DNA from: Lysobacterales bacterium
Lineage (GTDB): Bacteria > Pseudomonadota > Gammaproteobacteria > Xanthomonadales > SZUA-38
Direction of reading: 5' to 3'
Assembly: GCA_030065125.1 (NCBI GenBank)
Contig: JASJDM010000002.1
Span: 124,001-188,000, forward strand
DNA length: 64,000 bases
A program made the position numbers and the translations under genes. Under the pieces are notes generated by a model that searched no databases, was not told where the DNA came from, and was given only the letters and a program-made list of their open reading frames with translations. Numbering within the stretch: the stretch's first letter is position 1; every line of letters begins with the position of its first letter. Shown here piece after piece: positions 37,626 to 46,880 of the stretch.

Positions 37626-39089
37626 CTAGTCGATGGCGGTCCGTAGACTGACCGGCGCAATGTCCACGCGCCGCATGAGCAGCAGCGCCACCACCACGGC
37701 AACGCTGGACTGGAACAGCACGCTGGCAAACACCGTTGAGGTGTACTCGGCGTTGAGCGCCATGAAGGTGGCGAGGAAAGCCATCAGCATCCTCGCCGAG
37801 CCGATGGGAAACCCCTTGGCCCAGCGGGCAATGCCGGCGTACAGACCGGGAATGACGACGGCCAGCATCAGCACCCCCAGGGTTCCGAAATTGGCGTAGG
37901 CCTCGGCCACCAGGCCCCAGGCGATGGTGGTGTGCACCGCCGACTCCCGCATCATCAGCCCGTAATTGACGCTCAGAATCGTGCTGGCTTCGTGGCTGGG
38001 GGGCTTGTTGGCGTAGATCACCCGTGGCACCAGGATCAGGGGCACCCGGGCGTAGGTCTCGCCGTAGAGATAGTCGACAGGTTGAGGCGACAAATCCACC
38101 GTTCTCAGCAGCATGTGCAGAAGGCTCGCGCGCTCCAGCAGGCTTCGACTTGAATGTTGTGTCAGTGGATCATCACCCTGAGTCAGGCGTTCGATTCCCC
38201 GGTTCACCCAATCGGTATACCACTCGGGATACTGGGCCGGCGTCACGGTGAGGCTGCGGGACATGCTCCAGTATTCGTTACGCATGGACTCCTTGCCAAG
38301 ATGCAGTATCGAAAACACCGCCGACAGCAGCAGGATGGGAATCCACGGGATCTTTCGGGCGCTGAAAAAATAGCCTCCGAGGGCAGCTGCCGAAATCAAC
38401 AGCCCCTGGATCAGAAACAGCCCTGAACAGGACGCCAGGCCGTACAGGCCAACGCCGGCAAGGAATCCAAGCCGAGCATAGGGTTTCAGCCCGCCTTGAC
38501 CCCAGCGGTAACTCAAGGCAAACACCGACAGGATAAACAGACTGGAAAAAATCGCCCGGGCGATGGATCCCATGGACCCCAGAAATCCCAGGCTGCCCGA
38601 GGCCGTCAACACCTGAAACAGCGCGCCTATGGCGAGAAACACATAGAGCACCGGGCTGGACATGCTCTGACCAATGAGGAACACCTTCCCGCGGATGTGA
38701 TTGGGCCGGGACGCCACCATGCGCCACACGACGTACCCGATCAGCAGGTAGGCGAATATGAGCAGCGCTGCTCCGAATCGCATGGCTGGTGGATAGGACA
38801 ACACCACGTCATGGGCACTCAGGATGGGTAAGGCATAGGCCCAGACAAAACTGACCGCGTGCAGAGGAAAAATGGGCAGTCCGTAACGATCCGGCGCGGA
38901 AAGCCACACCACCATGGGTCGAACGCCGGCCAGTACGATGATTCCGGCGGACACAAAATCGAGAATCCCGGTTTTCCCGCTGTCCAGCAGGCTCAGCCAG
39001 ACAAATACCAGCAGCGCGGACGCCGCCAGCAGCCTGGCCTGGTTTCTCTGGCGCTGAACTTCAAGGGCACGCTGGCGGATGGTACTCAT
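37626..39089 (-). CDS. Wzy-like O-antigen/oligosaccharide repeat-unit polymerase
   Basis: 487 residues from ATG 39089; the upstream 27-codon extension lies in the neighbouring gene. About 11-12 transmembrane helices with a large periplasmic loop around residues 300-400 (VDYLYGETYARVPLILVPRVIYANKP, then STILSVNYGLMMRESAVH). The C-terminal WGLVAEAYANFGTLGVLMLAVVIPGLYAGI resembles oligosaccharide repeat-unit polymerases. It would be the second polymerase-like protein in the locus, besides 27804-29159. Confidence 0.78.
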   Translation of the reverse strand: MSTIRQRALEVQRQRNQARLLAASALLVFVWLSLLDSGKTGILDFVSAGIIVLAGVRPMVVWLSAPDRYGLPIFPLHAVSFVWAYALPILSAHDVVLSYPPAMRFGAALLIFAYLLIGYVVWRMVASRPNHIRGKVFLIGQSMSSPVLYVFLAIGALFQVLTASGSLGFLGSMGSIARAIFSSLFILSVFALSYRWGQGGLKPYARLGFLAGVGLYGLASCSGLFLIQGLLISAAALGGYFFSARKIPWIPILLLSAVFSILHLGKESMRNEYWSMSRSLTVTPAQYPEWYTDWVNRGIERLTQGDDPLTQHSSRSLLERASLLHMLLRTVDLSPQPVDYLYGETYARVPLILVPRVIYANKPPSHEASTILSVNYGLMMRESAVHTTIAWGLVAEAYANFGTLGVLMLAVVIPGLYAGIARWAKGFPIGSARMLMAFLATFMALNAEYTSTVFASVLFQSSVAVVVALLLMRRVDIAPVSLRTAID

Positions 39090-40306
39090 GGTGCTGCCTC
39101 CCCCGGGCCAGCCTCGGGAAACCACGCCTCCAGCCGTTCTGCCACCAGCGGCTTGTGGTCCTCCCAGCACCAGGCCGGCAGCGGCTCAGGTAGCGCGCTT
39201 CGGTTGGGGTGGCTTTGTATCATTCGTGTCATGGCCTGGGCCAGCGCGTCCGGGTCGTCTGCCGCCACTGTCTCTCCCAGATCCTGACGATCGCCCAGGA
39301 TTTCGAGCTGACCGCTGGTTCGGGTCGCGATGACCCTGAGTCCAGCCTGCAGGTAGGCAAACAGCTTGTTGGTGATGGTCAGGTTGCGGCTGTCGCAGAA
39401 CGGGGCCTCCAGGGCGAGTCCAATATCGTGTTCGCAGATGCGGGTATGCAATTCAGCATTGGGCACGCAGGGATGCAGGTGAACCCGGTCTCGAAGTTCG
39501 GATGGCAGCACCTGGTCGAACCAGCTTTGCGACTGCAGCCTTCCCCGCAGGTGTATTTCGAAGTCTTCCGGGACGCGGGTGGCGGCCTGGAACAGCACTT
39601 CCAGGCCCCGGTGAGGTCCCAGGGTCTGCGAAAACCAGTGCAGTGATACCCGGTCGGCGCTGGCACGGTCACGGTAGCGCCCATCCCAGGGCGGGAGTTC
39701 ACTGCAATGGGACAGGTTGTAGATCACCCCGGGGATCGGTGAATCATAGGTGCGGGACAATGCCTCGGCCAGCGCCGACGAGGTGGTGGTGCACCAGTCT
39801 GCGCGCGACAGCGCAGTGCTTTCCAGGCGGGTCAGCAGGGACAGCGGCCGGCCTGAGCGCGCAGCGTCCGGCAGATCACGGGAATACCAGTCCTCGATAT
39901 CAACCCAGACCCTGGTATCTCCGAGACATTGAACGGCAGTCCACAATCCCACCTCCTGCTGCCCGATCACCAGACCGTGGCCGCGGATTTCGCCCAGTCG
40001 ACGGGACAGCTCAGCGATGCCATATCCCAGGGCATGGATGGACTGAACACCCCAGCGGGCGGCGCGGGATGCGAGCTTGCGCAACAGTCGCGCCCGAAAA
40101 CGCGATGGGCCATGGCTCCAGTCGAAGTAGACCTGGCTGCGCCAGCCGCCGGCCGCCGCCAGCTCCAGATCCTCCGAATACAGCGCCGTATCGGTAACCG
40201 GGTGAAAGACATTGACCTGGTGCCCCCATCCCGCCAGCTGGCGCGCGCAGCGCAGCAGCCTCGGATTGCAGCTGGGATGGGCGCCAGAGACAAACGCGAC
40301 CTGCAT
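39086..40306 (-). CDS. GT4-like glycosyltransferase
   Basis: 406 residues. N-terminal MQVAFVSGAHPSCNPRLLRCARQLAGWGHQVNVFHP, nucleotide-sugar half VSLHWFSQTLGPHRGLEVLFQAA and HDIGLALEAPFCDSRNLTITNKLFAYLQAGLRVIATRTSG. A GT-B-type transferase with a divergent donor motif. Its stop overlaps the polymerase-like start by 4 bp and its start overlaps the GT2 stop by 1 bp, so it sits in a tightly coupled operon. Confidence 0.85.
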   Translation of the reverse strand: MQVAFVSGAHPSCNPRLLRCARQLAGWGHQVNVFHPVTDTALYSEDLELAAAGGWRSQVYFDWSHGPSRFRARLLRKLASRAARWGVQSIHALGYGIAELSRRLGEIRGHGLVIGQQEVGLWTAVQCLGDTRVWVDIEDWYSRDLPDAARSGRPLSLLTRLESTALSRADWCTTTSSALAEALSRTYDSPIPGVIYNLSHCSELPPWDGRYRDRASADRVSLHWFSQTLGPHRGLEVLFQAATRVPEDFEIHLRGRLQSQSWFDQVLPSELRDRVHLHPCVPNAELHTRICEHDIGLALEAPFCDSRNLTITNKLFAYLQAGLRVIATRTSGQLEILGDRQDLGETVAADDPDALAQAMTRMIQSHPNRSALPEPLPAWCWEDHKPLVAERLEAWFPEAGPGEAAP

Positions 40307-41307
40307 CAGCTGGCCCCCGCGCGGGCACGCCAGCGCCGGTATCCCAGGCGATAGGCAGCAACCTGCAGGGTTCTGGCAGTCCGCCAGCCCGCCACCCTGG
40401 ACAGTAGCTGCAACGCTCGCCCGCCTGATATCTCAGGCCGGTAGCGGCCCAGCGAGCGGGCCCGTTGAGCGCTCCGGGCGGCCACCTCCCGATGGGCCGG
40501 ATAAGCCTCAACGCTGAGCCTGGACCAGGCAACGGCCAGCGCCTGCCTGGCCCGCTCGGCGTCGCCGGTGGCGGACAGCAGTCCGGTGTGGATCGAGTCC
40601 AGGGCCGCTCGACTGGACTCATAAGCGGGACGGTCGGCCCGGGCGCTCAGGGAATCCTGCAGGCCTGAACGATAGTAGGACACCGCGCCCCGGCAGTGAA
40701 CGATCCCGCTGGACGCCAGCATGACCCGGGCGAAGTATTCACCGTCGTCGTTGAGGCTGAGGGACTCGTCCCAGGGACCCGCTGCCTGGACCAGGGCGCG
40801 CGGTACCAACCACGCCGCCGGATGCATCATCAGGTTTTGGGTCAATGCCATGATGAGAAACTCGGACCCGGCAAGGTCACCCTGCAGGGCGTCATCAACC
40901 ATTTTCGCTTGATCCGGGTCGCCCGAAAATCGCCCCCACCGGCCCGACGCAAGCCTGGTTGAGTCGTCACCCAGGGCCGCCATCTGAATGCTGATCTTTT
41001 CAGGGTGCAGCAGATCATCAGCGTCGAGAAACTGTATGAAGCGACCGCGACAGTCCGCCAGCCCGCGATTCCGCGCGCCGCTGGCACCCCGGTTGTCCTG
41101 GGAAATCACCCGCAGCCGCGGATCCTGGATCCGCGCCAGCTGACCCAGGCTTCCATCGGTGGACCCATCATCCACGACAATCACCTCCAGGGTCGGTCCC
41201 TGTTGCTGGAGGGCGGAATTGACCGAGCCGACCACCCAGCGTTCGGCGTTGTAGCAGGGTATGACGACGGAAACGTCAACAGCTGCCGTCACGTGAATGC
41301 TCTCCAT
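40306..41307 (-). CDS. GT2 glycosyltransferase
   Basis: 333 residues. N-terminal GT-A domain: VSVVIPCYNAERWVVGSVNSALQQ, VIVVDDGSTDGSLGQL, GASGARNRGLADCRGRFIQFLDADDLL (DADD metal motif). The C-terminal third is basic and may contact the membrane. It is translationally coupled to the neighbouring genes by overlaps of 1 and 19 bp. Confidence 0.93.
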   Translation of the reverse strand: MESIHVTAAVDVSVVIPCYNAERWVVGSVNSALQQQGPTLEVIVVDDGSTDGSLGQLARIQDPRLRVISQDNRGASGARNRGLADCRGRFIQFLDADDLLHPEKISIQMAALGDDSTRLASGRWGRFSGDPDQAKMVDDALQGDLAGSEFLIMALTQNLMMHPAAWLVPRALVQAAGPWDESLSLNDDGEYFARVMLASSGIVHCRGAVSYYRSGLQDSLSARADRPAYESSRAALDSIHTGLLSATGDAERARQALAVAWSRLSVEAYPAHREVAARSAQRARSLGRYRPEISGGRALQLLSRVAGWRTARTLQVAAYRLGYRRWRARAGAS

Positions 41308-42296
41308 GCCCGTTGGAAGTAATCGGCCTTGGCGCGATCGACGAAGTGGGTCAGCCGGCGGCCTGCCGCGGGTGTTTTTCCCGGGAGATGCTGGAGCTGG
41401 TAATGGTTATCGTCCAGAACCTGGCATCCGTGCCGGGCGGCCAGCAGCGCCACCAGGGCCTGCTCCAGATAATACGACGTGCCGGATTTTGTGATCAGGC
41501 TGGCCGCCCAGGACTCAACCTCCTGCCAGTCGATCAGGCCCGATCGAATGCCGCAGATGCCAACATTCAACCGGCGCGGAACGGCACCGTTGGCCATCTC
41601 GTCCAGGGTCCGCAGCGGATATCCGTAGCTGGTGGTGACGTCGCGCATCAGGAGGATCGTCCCCGGCGACCGCTGCCAATCCAGCATCTCATCGGGGCGC
41701 TGAAAAAACAGCATGTCGGAATCCAGCACCAGCTTCCAGCGGTCGCCCACCAGGTGGGGACTGATGAGTTTTCGCAGGTTGACGTAATCGCGCCACTGGG
41801 CGTTCAGGATCGGGAATCGGTCCGCCGGCAGGTACTGATGAACCCTGGATTCGGCCTCGTCCGCACGCACCACCTCCGACCCGGGAACCAGTCCGGTGAG
41901 CGCCTCACATTGGCTGGCATTCAGCGTGCCATCGTCGTGAAACACGACCCGGGGCAGCGATGACACGTTGCGGGCCAGGGTGGAGATGCAAAAGGCTGTC
42001 TGGTACCAGAACCGACGGCCCGTCAGAAAATGGACGGGAACCAGTCCGTGGTCCACCGGGGCCGTCAGGGGCGGTAGCGACCAGGCGCTGATTTCCATGG
42101 CCTGCTCGCCCTTGCGGGTCCGCCACTGGTTTACCGGACCGCCGTGACGGATGGAATGCCGCAGGCCGTTGACCGGCTTGTACCAGCCCAGGTATGCCAG
42201 TCTGCCCAGCATCGACACTGCTAATCCGACCCCGCCCAGTCCGCCATGTCGGCGCGCCCGTCGAAATGTCCACAGGCCCCGCGCCAGCGAATCCAT
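41289..42296 (-). CDS. putative nucleotide-diphospho-sugar transferase (GT-A, GT8-like)
   Basis: 335 residues from ATG 42296, preceded by GGAG 7 nt upstream. This start overlaps the previous gene by 76 bp; an alternative ATG at 42212 would avoid the overlap but has a weaker site. The region VHFLTGRRFWYQTAFCISTLARN, then WKLVLDSDMLFFQRPDEML (DSD metal motif) and NVGICGIR-type acceptor loop, resembles sugar transferases of the GT8/GT77-like group. The exact family is uncertain. Confidence 0.75.
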   Translation of the reverse strand: MDSLARGLWTFRRARRHGGLGGVGLAVSMLGRLAYLGWYKPVNGLRHSIRHGGPVNQWRTRKGEQAMEISAWSLPPLTAPVDHGLVPVHFLTGRRFWYQTAFCISTLARNVSSLPRVVFHDDGTLNASQCEALTGLVPGSEVVRADEAESRVHQYLPADRFPILNAQWRDYVNLRKLISPHLVGDRWKLVLDSDMLFFQRPDEMLDWQRSPGTILLMRDVTTSYGYPLRTLDEMANGAVPRRLNVGICGIRSGLIDWQEVESWAASLITKSGTSYYLEQALVALLAARHGCQVLDDNHYQLQHLPGKTPAAGRRLTHFVDRAKADYFQRAWRAFT

Positions 42297-43165
42297 TTTT
42301 CAGCTCCGAGCCAGGCTCGGCAGCGCAGAAACGAGCGCAACTTGCGGGGCAGCACGGACCAGCGATGGATCGGGCCCCAGGTCCGGTCGCCGTGCAGCGC
42401 CAGTAACTGGACCCAGCTCTTTTCCATGCCGTAACTCAGCCGCGCCAGGTAGCGGGGATTCAGACGTTCACGCGGTATCAGATGAGTCAGCACCAGCTCG
42501 GGGACATAAGCCGTGCCGAAGCCGCCTTCCAACCCGCACATCACAATGTCGCTGTCGCCCCCGCTAGCGAGGGATGCGCCCTTACGATCCGATATCTCCA
42601 CCTCGCGTTCTTCCAGCGCCTTCAGCCAGGCAGCCACCGCAGATCTCCGAATAGCCAACCCGGCGCCGATTGGGGCAAATCCTGGATAAGGCGCGTGTGC
42701 AGCGCTCAGCAGGGGATTGTCGCCAAAATCCCTGATGGCCAGCAGCACATTCACGTCCGATATCCAGTCTGGTGGTGTGGTTTCGAACTCCGGCAGGGAC
42801 TTGCCGCCAATGGAACCGATATCGGGATGTTGCGCGAAGAAGGCCTCGACACCGGACAGGTAGTCCGAAGCCAGAACGTTATCGTCATCCACAAAGACGA
42901 TCACATCGCCGCCGGATTCTTGAATGCCACGCTTGCGGGCCCAGGTCAGGCCAAGCCGCTTTTCCAGGACAACCCGGTGCTTTGCGGAACCGCGCCAATC
43001 GGTCAGAAAGGTCGCAACCGGCTGTTCACTGGCATTGTCCACCACCACCAGCTCCCAGGCTCCCGGCGACACATCCTGCCGGGCAAGGCCATCGAGGGTC
43101 CGATGCAGCCGCTGGGGATTCGGATTATGCGTGGCCACCACCACGGAGATCAGGGGCCGGCTCAT
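42221..43165 (-). CDS. GT2 glycosyltransferase
   Basis: 314 residues from ATG 43165. GT-A domain: ISVVVATHNPNPQRLHRTLDGL, ELVVVDNASEQP, GLTWARKRGIQESGGDVIVFVDDDNVLA (DDD metal site). Later IGAGLAIRRSAVAAWL and GGDSDIVMCGL are usual for this branch. ATGA overlap with the acetyltransferase gene that follows upstream in the operon. Confidence 0.93.
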   Translation of the reverse strand: MSRPLISVVVATHNPNPQRLHRTLDGLARQDVSPGAWELVVVDNASEQPVATFLTDWRGSAKHRVVLEKRLGLTWARKRGIQESGGDVIVFVDDDNVLASDYLSGVEAFFAQHPDIGSIGGKSLPEFETTPPDWISDVNVLLAIRDFGDNPLLSAAHAPYPGFAPIGAGLAIRRSAVAAWLKALEEREVEISDRKGASLASGGDSDIVMCGLEGGFGTAYVPELVLTHLIPRERLNPRYLARLSYGMEKSWVQLLALHGDRTWGPIHRWSVLPRKLRSFLRCRAWLGAEKWIRWRGACGHFDGRADMADWAGSD

Positions 43166-43737
43166 CGGATCTGTTCCCTGATCCGTGCCGGCACTCCAGT
43201 TGCCAGGGCAAAGTCCGGTACATCCCGGGTCACGACCGCCTGGGCGGCGACCACGCTGCCCCGGCCGATGGTGACGCCGGCGAGGACCGTGGACGAACTG
43301 CCAAGCCAGCAATCCTCGGCGATCGTGATGGGCTCCCTCCGATCCGGCTGGGACCGGATTCTCTGGTCCCGGCCGGGCACGGTATGGTTTGCCGCCACGA
43401 TGGTGCACTGGGGTCCGATGAGGCAATCGTCGCCGATGGTAATGCCGCCATGGCCATAAAGGACGGTGTACGGACCCAGGTGCACCGACGCTCCCAACAC
43501 CACCGAACCGCCCCAGGCGTCAATGATCACGCCTCTACATAACCGGCAGCCCGGGCCGATGGTGATGCTCCCCTTCCGGCTCTGGTAGATCCCCAGTGTC
43601 GTGCGCACACCACTTTCCAGCTGGACGCTCCACGGGCAGTGGATGCCACGCGCCCGAAGCCGCAGAACCCTGGCGGAGTTAACCAGTCTGCGAAGGCCCC
43701 GTTTCATCCAGGCAGCCAGGTTTCGGACCACACTCAT
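43162..43737 (-). CDS. hexapeptide-repeat acyltransferase
   Basis: 191 residues. Basic N-terminus followed by hexapeptide beta-helix repeats (ITIGPGCRLCRGVIIDAWGG, LGPYTVLYGHGGITIGDDCLIGPQC, then WLGSSSTVLAGVTIGRGSVVAAQAVV) with the catalytic-type His in AANHTVPGRDQ. The second O-acetyltransferase of the cluster. Overlaps both neighbours by 4 bp. Confidence 0.92.
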   Translation of the reverse strand: MSVVRNLAAWMKRGLRRLVNSARVLRLRARGIHCPWSVQLESGVRTTLGIYQSRKGSITIGPGCRLCRGVIIDAWGGSVVLGASVHLGPYTVLYGHGGITIGDDCLIGPQCTIVAANHTVPGRDQRIRSQPDRREPITIAEDCWLGSSSTVLAGVTIGRGSVVAAQAVVTRDVPDFALATGVPARIREQIR

Positions 43738-44651
43738 CTGTTTCGCACCGGGTCACGGGGTCGGCGCCATCGCGCCTGCAGCCAGCTGGCGCCGAAGGGC
43801 GAGATGCGCCCGACCGCGCGCAACCAGGGGTTTTGCGTATCCGGAAGCGACAGGCCCAGTTGACTGGCAAGCACCATGGCCTCCCGCGCGACCTCCTTGT
43901 CACCTCCGCGAAAGGCATTCTCCATCAGCCGCGCGGCCTCGAGTGCAACGGCATCGAGGTGCCGGGAATCCACCAGTTCGCGGTAGCCGGCCAGGTACTC
44001 CAGCCGGCATCTGCGGCAATGGTCCTGGTCAGCGCTGAGGCTGCCATCTCGGCGGATGGCTTTGGTCAAGGGCTGCTCCACCGCTCGATACCGTGCGCCG
44101 GCAGCAGCCAGCCGTACGTGCAGGTCCGCGTCTTCCCAGCAGCTCCGCCGTTCATCAAAGCCATTGACCGATTCAAAGACAGAGCGGCGCAGCGTCGCCG
44201 AAATGCCACCCACGGGATTGCTCAGCACCGATAACAATGGATCTGCCACCAGCTCAGCGTCCCGGTACTGCCACTCCATGACTTTGCGTCCCGTGAACTG
44301 TTCTTCCCAGATCGAGCCTGCAACCACGACGTCGACGCCCGGCGTCATGAGTTCATGCACCATGGCGTTGTGGGCAGGCAGCAGGAGATCGTCGGCGTCA
44401 TGAAAATGGATCCATTCGCACCGGGACCGTTCGGCCAATCGATTCCGCGCGGCGCCCGCCCCCACACGCTTGTCTGCCTGGATGACTGCGGCCCCCAGAC
44501 TCCGGGCCACCTCGGCTGTTTCATCGCCACTGGCATCGTCGAAGCACAGCACCTCATCGAACGGTGGGGCCTGCCCCCGGGCGCTTCCCAGCAGATCCGG
44601 CAGCGTGGTGGCGGCGTTTCGAGCCGGAATCAGTAGCGCAATGGACGTCAT
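43734..44651 (-). CDS. GT2 glycosyltransferase
   Basis: 305 residues from ATG 44651; the upstream 126 codons of the open frame are out-of-frame shadow of the methyltransferase gene. Motifs: IALLIPARNAATTLPDLLGSA, VLCFDDASGDETAEVARSLG, GAGAARNRLAERSRCEWIHFHDADDLL and WEDADLHVRLAAAG (catalytic ED). A GT-A fold with a helical C-terminus. Confidence 0.92.
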   Translation of the reverse strand: MTSIALLIPARNAATTLPDLLGSARGQAPPFDEVLCFDDASGDETAEVARSLGAAVIQADKRVGAGAARNRLAERSRCEWIHFHDADDLLLPAHNAMVHELMTPGVDVVVAGSIWEEQFTGRKVMEWQYRDAELVADPLLSVLSNPVGGISATLRRSVFESVNGFDERRSCWEDADLHVRLAAAGARYRAVEQPLTKAIRRDGSLSADQDHCRRCRLEYLAGYRELVDSRHLDAVALEAARLMENAFRGGDKEVAREAMVLASQLGLSLPDTQNPWLRAVGRISPFGASWLQARWRRPRDPVRNR

Positions 44652-44682
44652 CGGAAACCGGCGGCGCCTCTGCCTCGGAAAC

Positions 44683-45645
44683 TCACTGAACCCGCAACCA
44701 GCATGTGGTCCCCCGCCGGTGAAACCCGGGTATCGCGAAGCCGTCAGCACCGATCCGCTCACTGAGGTTCTCCGCGAATTCCCGAGCCGGGCCGTTCGGC
44801 GCGGTCGCGAAGTAGGCGGGGTAAAGCAGGTCGAGTCCCCGGGATCCACCCATGATCCATCCCGCCAGGAGGTACTGCTCCGACCAGTAATGGGGCGCAA
44901 CGTCGCTCGCATAGTCCCAGGGCAGATAGATATCGTGGACACCGCAGATGACGCCGGTCGGCAACGACGGGATGAGTTCAAAAAAGAAGCAGGTGACGTC
45001 GCTGCCGGCGTGCGCATGGTGAGAGCCATCGAACATCACCACGTCACCATCCGTCAGCAGGTTGGCAATGGACGGGGCGGCGTTCTGAAAGGGCTGTCTG
45101 ATGAGTTCATCGCAGATGTCAGCCACATCGGCCCTGGGCTGGGGATCGATGCAGATCACACGGGTATCCAGACCCGATGCGCTGATGCTCGCCCGGGCCA
45201 CCAGGGTTGAAAAACCGGAGCCGATCTCGACGTAACGTTTCGGCTTATTCTTCGCCAGTACGGCATCCAGCAGAGAGCTGTCAAACAGCCCGAAAAATTC
45301 ATTGTCCAAAACCGGCACCCCGACGCCTGATGCCCGGGACCAGTCTTCGAGAACCGCCCGCCGTTCTTCCTGGACCTTGAGGATCTCGCGGATCGCGTCG
45401 TCAGCAAGCGCTATTGCCTCCTCCAGGGCGCCCGAAGGACCCAGAGAGTGGTCCCCCCCGCGCGGATCCTGCTGCCGGCCGATCATCGGAAACACGTAGC
45501 GGACGAGGTGGGTGCCGATTCCGGGGATACCCAAGTCTGTCAACGCGCGTTCCCCGTACCGACTCCTGAGCAAACGCCTGGTCTGTGCCAGGCCAAATCG
45601 ATAACCCAGCTCGCGAATCCAAAACCTTATCCGGTCGACAATCAT
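44683..45645 (-). CDS. class I SAM-dependent methyltransferase of the polysaccharide operon
   Basis: 320 residues. The middle region YVEIGSGFSTLVARASI (SAM motif I), RVICIDPQPRADVADICDEL (motif II), GDVVMFDGSHHAHAGSDVTCFFFELIPSL and GVICGVHDIYLPWDYASD give a Rossmann methyltransferase of the MTase_24/cephalosporin-hydroxylase-like type. A sugar O-methylation role is plausible from context. It follows the Wzt-like gene with a 4-bp overlap, as do many chain-capping enzymes. Confidence 0.85.
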   Translation of the reverse strand: MIVDRIRFWIRELGYRFGLAQTRRLLRSRYGERALTDLGIPGIGTHLVRYVFPMIGRQQDPRGGDHSLGPSGALEEAIALADDAIREILKVQEERRAVLEDWSRASGVGVPVLDNEFFGLFDSSLLDAVLAKNKPKRYVEIGSGFSTLVARASISASGLDTRVICIDPQPRADVADICDELIRQPFQNAAPSIANLLTDGDVVMFDGSHHAHAGSDVTCFFFELIPSLPTGVICGVHDIYLPWDYASDVAPHYWSEQYLLAGWIMGGSRGLDLLYPAYFATAPNGPAREFAENLSERIGADGFAIPGFHRRGTTCWLRVQ

Positions 45646-46880
45646 TTTCCGGTCCGGCTGCCGCCGCTCCAGCGACCCCTGTGGGTGGCATACCCACCGC
45701 GACCGTCGAAACTCCGTCCGTTGAACAGCACGCGATCAACCGTCAGGCGCCTGCCGGTATCGAGCCAGTACTGACACTGGCCGTCCCGGTCAAACAGGCC
45801 ACACTCCAGCTGGTAGGTACCCGGCAGCATGGAATGAAAGGGGAACACGCATCGCACGGACAGGATTCCATCTTGATCGGGCCGAAAGCTCGTGTCCTCA
45901 TCGCGGGAATACACCGACGCGACGTAGTCCCGATTGGCGTCAGTCAGGGCAAAGAAGGCCGACAGCTCCTGCTGCCCAGATCCTTCCAGCCTGAATCGTG
46001 CGTCCAGGCAAAGCTCGTCCAGCACCGCCACGGGATTCGGCCTGGCCGTTGCTTCCAGCAGGCAGATGTCGTCGTTACTGATTCGCTCCAGCGCCGGGCC
46101 GTCGCTCCGCTCCCCGGCCCCACCCATTCGCGCCCGGTATTCGTCCACGACCTCCGCCGTTGAACCATGGGCCTGAACCTGACCCCGTTCCAGAATCATC
46201 GCCCGATTACACAGGCGTCCGACTGCCTGGAGATTGTGGCTCACGAAGACAATGGTCCGCCCCTGGGACCTGGACACGTCTTCCATCTTGCCCAGGCATT
46301 TTCTCTGGAACCGCGCGTCCCCAACGGCAAGCACCTCATCGACCAGTAGGATATCGGGCTGCAGGTGAGCGGCCACGGAAAAGGCCAGACGTACATACAT
46401 GCCGCTTGAGTAGCGCTTGACTGGCGTCTCCAGGAACTGCTCCACCTCAGCAAAACTCACGATCTCATCGAATTTCCTGGCGGTTTCCTGGCGGCTCATA
46501 CCCAATATCGCGCCGTTGAGAAATATGTTTTCCCGCCCCGTGAGTTCCGGGTGGAAACCGGTTCCGACCTCGAGCAGGCTGGCCGTTGCACCGCGCAATG
46601 CGATGGTCCCCTCGGTGGGGCGGGTGATGCGGCTGAGAAGCTTCAGCAGGGTCGATTTACCCGCCCCGTTGTGACCGATGATGCCCAGCCGCTCTCCCGG
46701 CTCCACCGTGAAGTTCACGTCGCGCAGTGCCCAGAAGGTATCCTGGCGCCGCCTGTGGCGCAGTGGCGTCCGGACCAGGCTGGCCAGGCCTTCCCGCAGG
46801 GTCGAATAGGCGGCACGGCGCTCTCCAAGCCGGTAGCGTTTTCCGATGTTTTCCGCCTTGATGGCAAAACTAGATGACAT
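45642..46880 (-). CDS. Wzt-like polysaccharide ABC transporter ATPase with C-terminal substrate domain
   Basis: 412 residues from ATG 46880, 11 bp inside the permease stop. The N-terminal ABC domain has Walker A GIIGHNGAGKSTLLKLL, signature YSSGMYVRLAFSVAAH, Walker B ILLVDEVLAVGD and H-loop FVSHN. The C-terminal 150 residues are the Wzt_C-like beta sandwich (ELSAFFALTDANRDYVASVYSRD, FPFHSMLPGTYQLECGLFD) that recognises the finished, often capped, glycan. It partners with the Wzm-like permease. Confidence 0.95.
   Translation of the reverse strand: MSSSFAIKAENIGKRYRLGERRAAYSTLREGLASLVRTPLRHRRRQDTFWALRDVNFTVEPGERLGIIGHNGAGKSTLLKLLSRITRPTEGTIALRGATASLLEVGTGFHPELTGRENIFLNGAILGMSRQETARKFDEIVSFAEVEQFLETPVKRYSSGMYVRLAFSVAAHLQPDILLVDEVLAVGDARFQRKCLGKMEDVSRSQGRTIVFVSHNLQAVGRLCNRAMILERGQVQAHGSTAEVVDEYRARMGGAGERSDGPALERISNDDICLLEATARPNPVAVLDELCLDARFRLEGSGQQELSAFFALTDANRDYVASVYSRDEDTSFRPDQDGILSVRCVFPFHSMLPGTYQLECGLFDRDGQCQYWLDTGRRLTVDRVLFNGRSFDGRGGYATHRGRWSGGSRTGK

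Noticed and set aside
42068..42079. Second GGCGGTAGCG-like ops on the plus strand
   Set aside because: It is on the strand opposite to transcription of the glycan operon and inside a glycosyltransferase coding region, so chance occurrence is likely.
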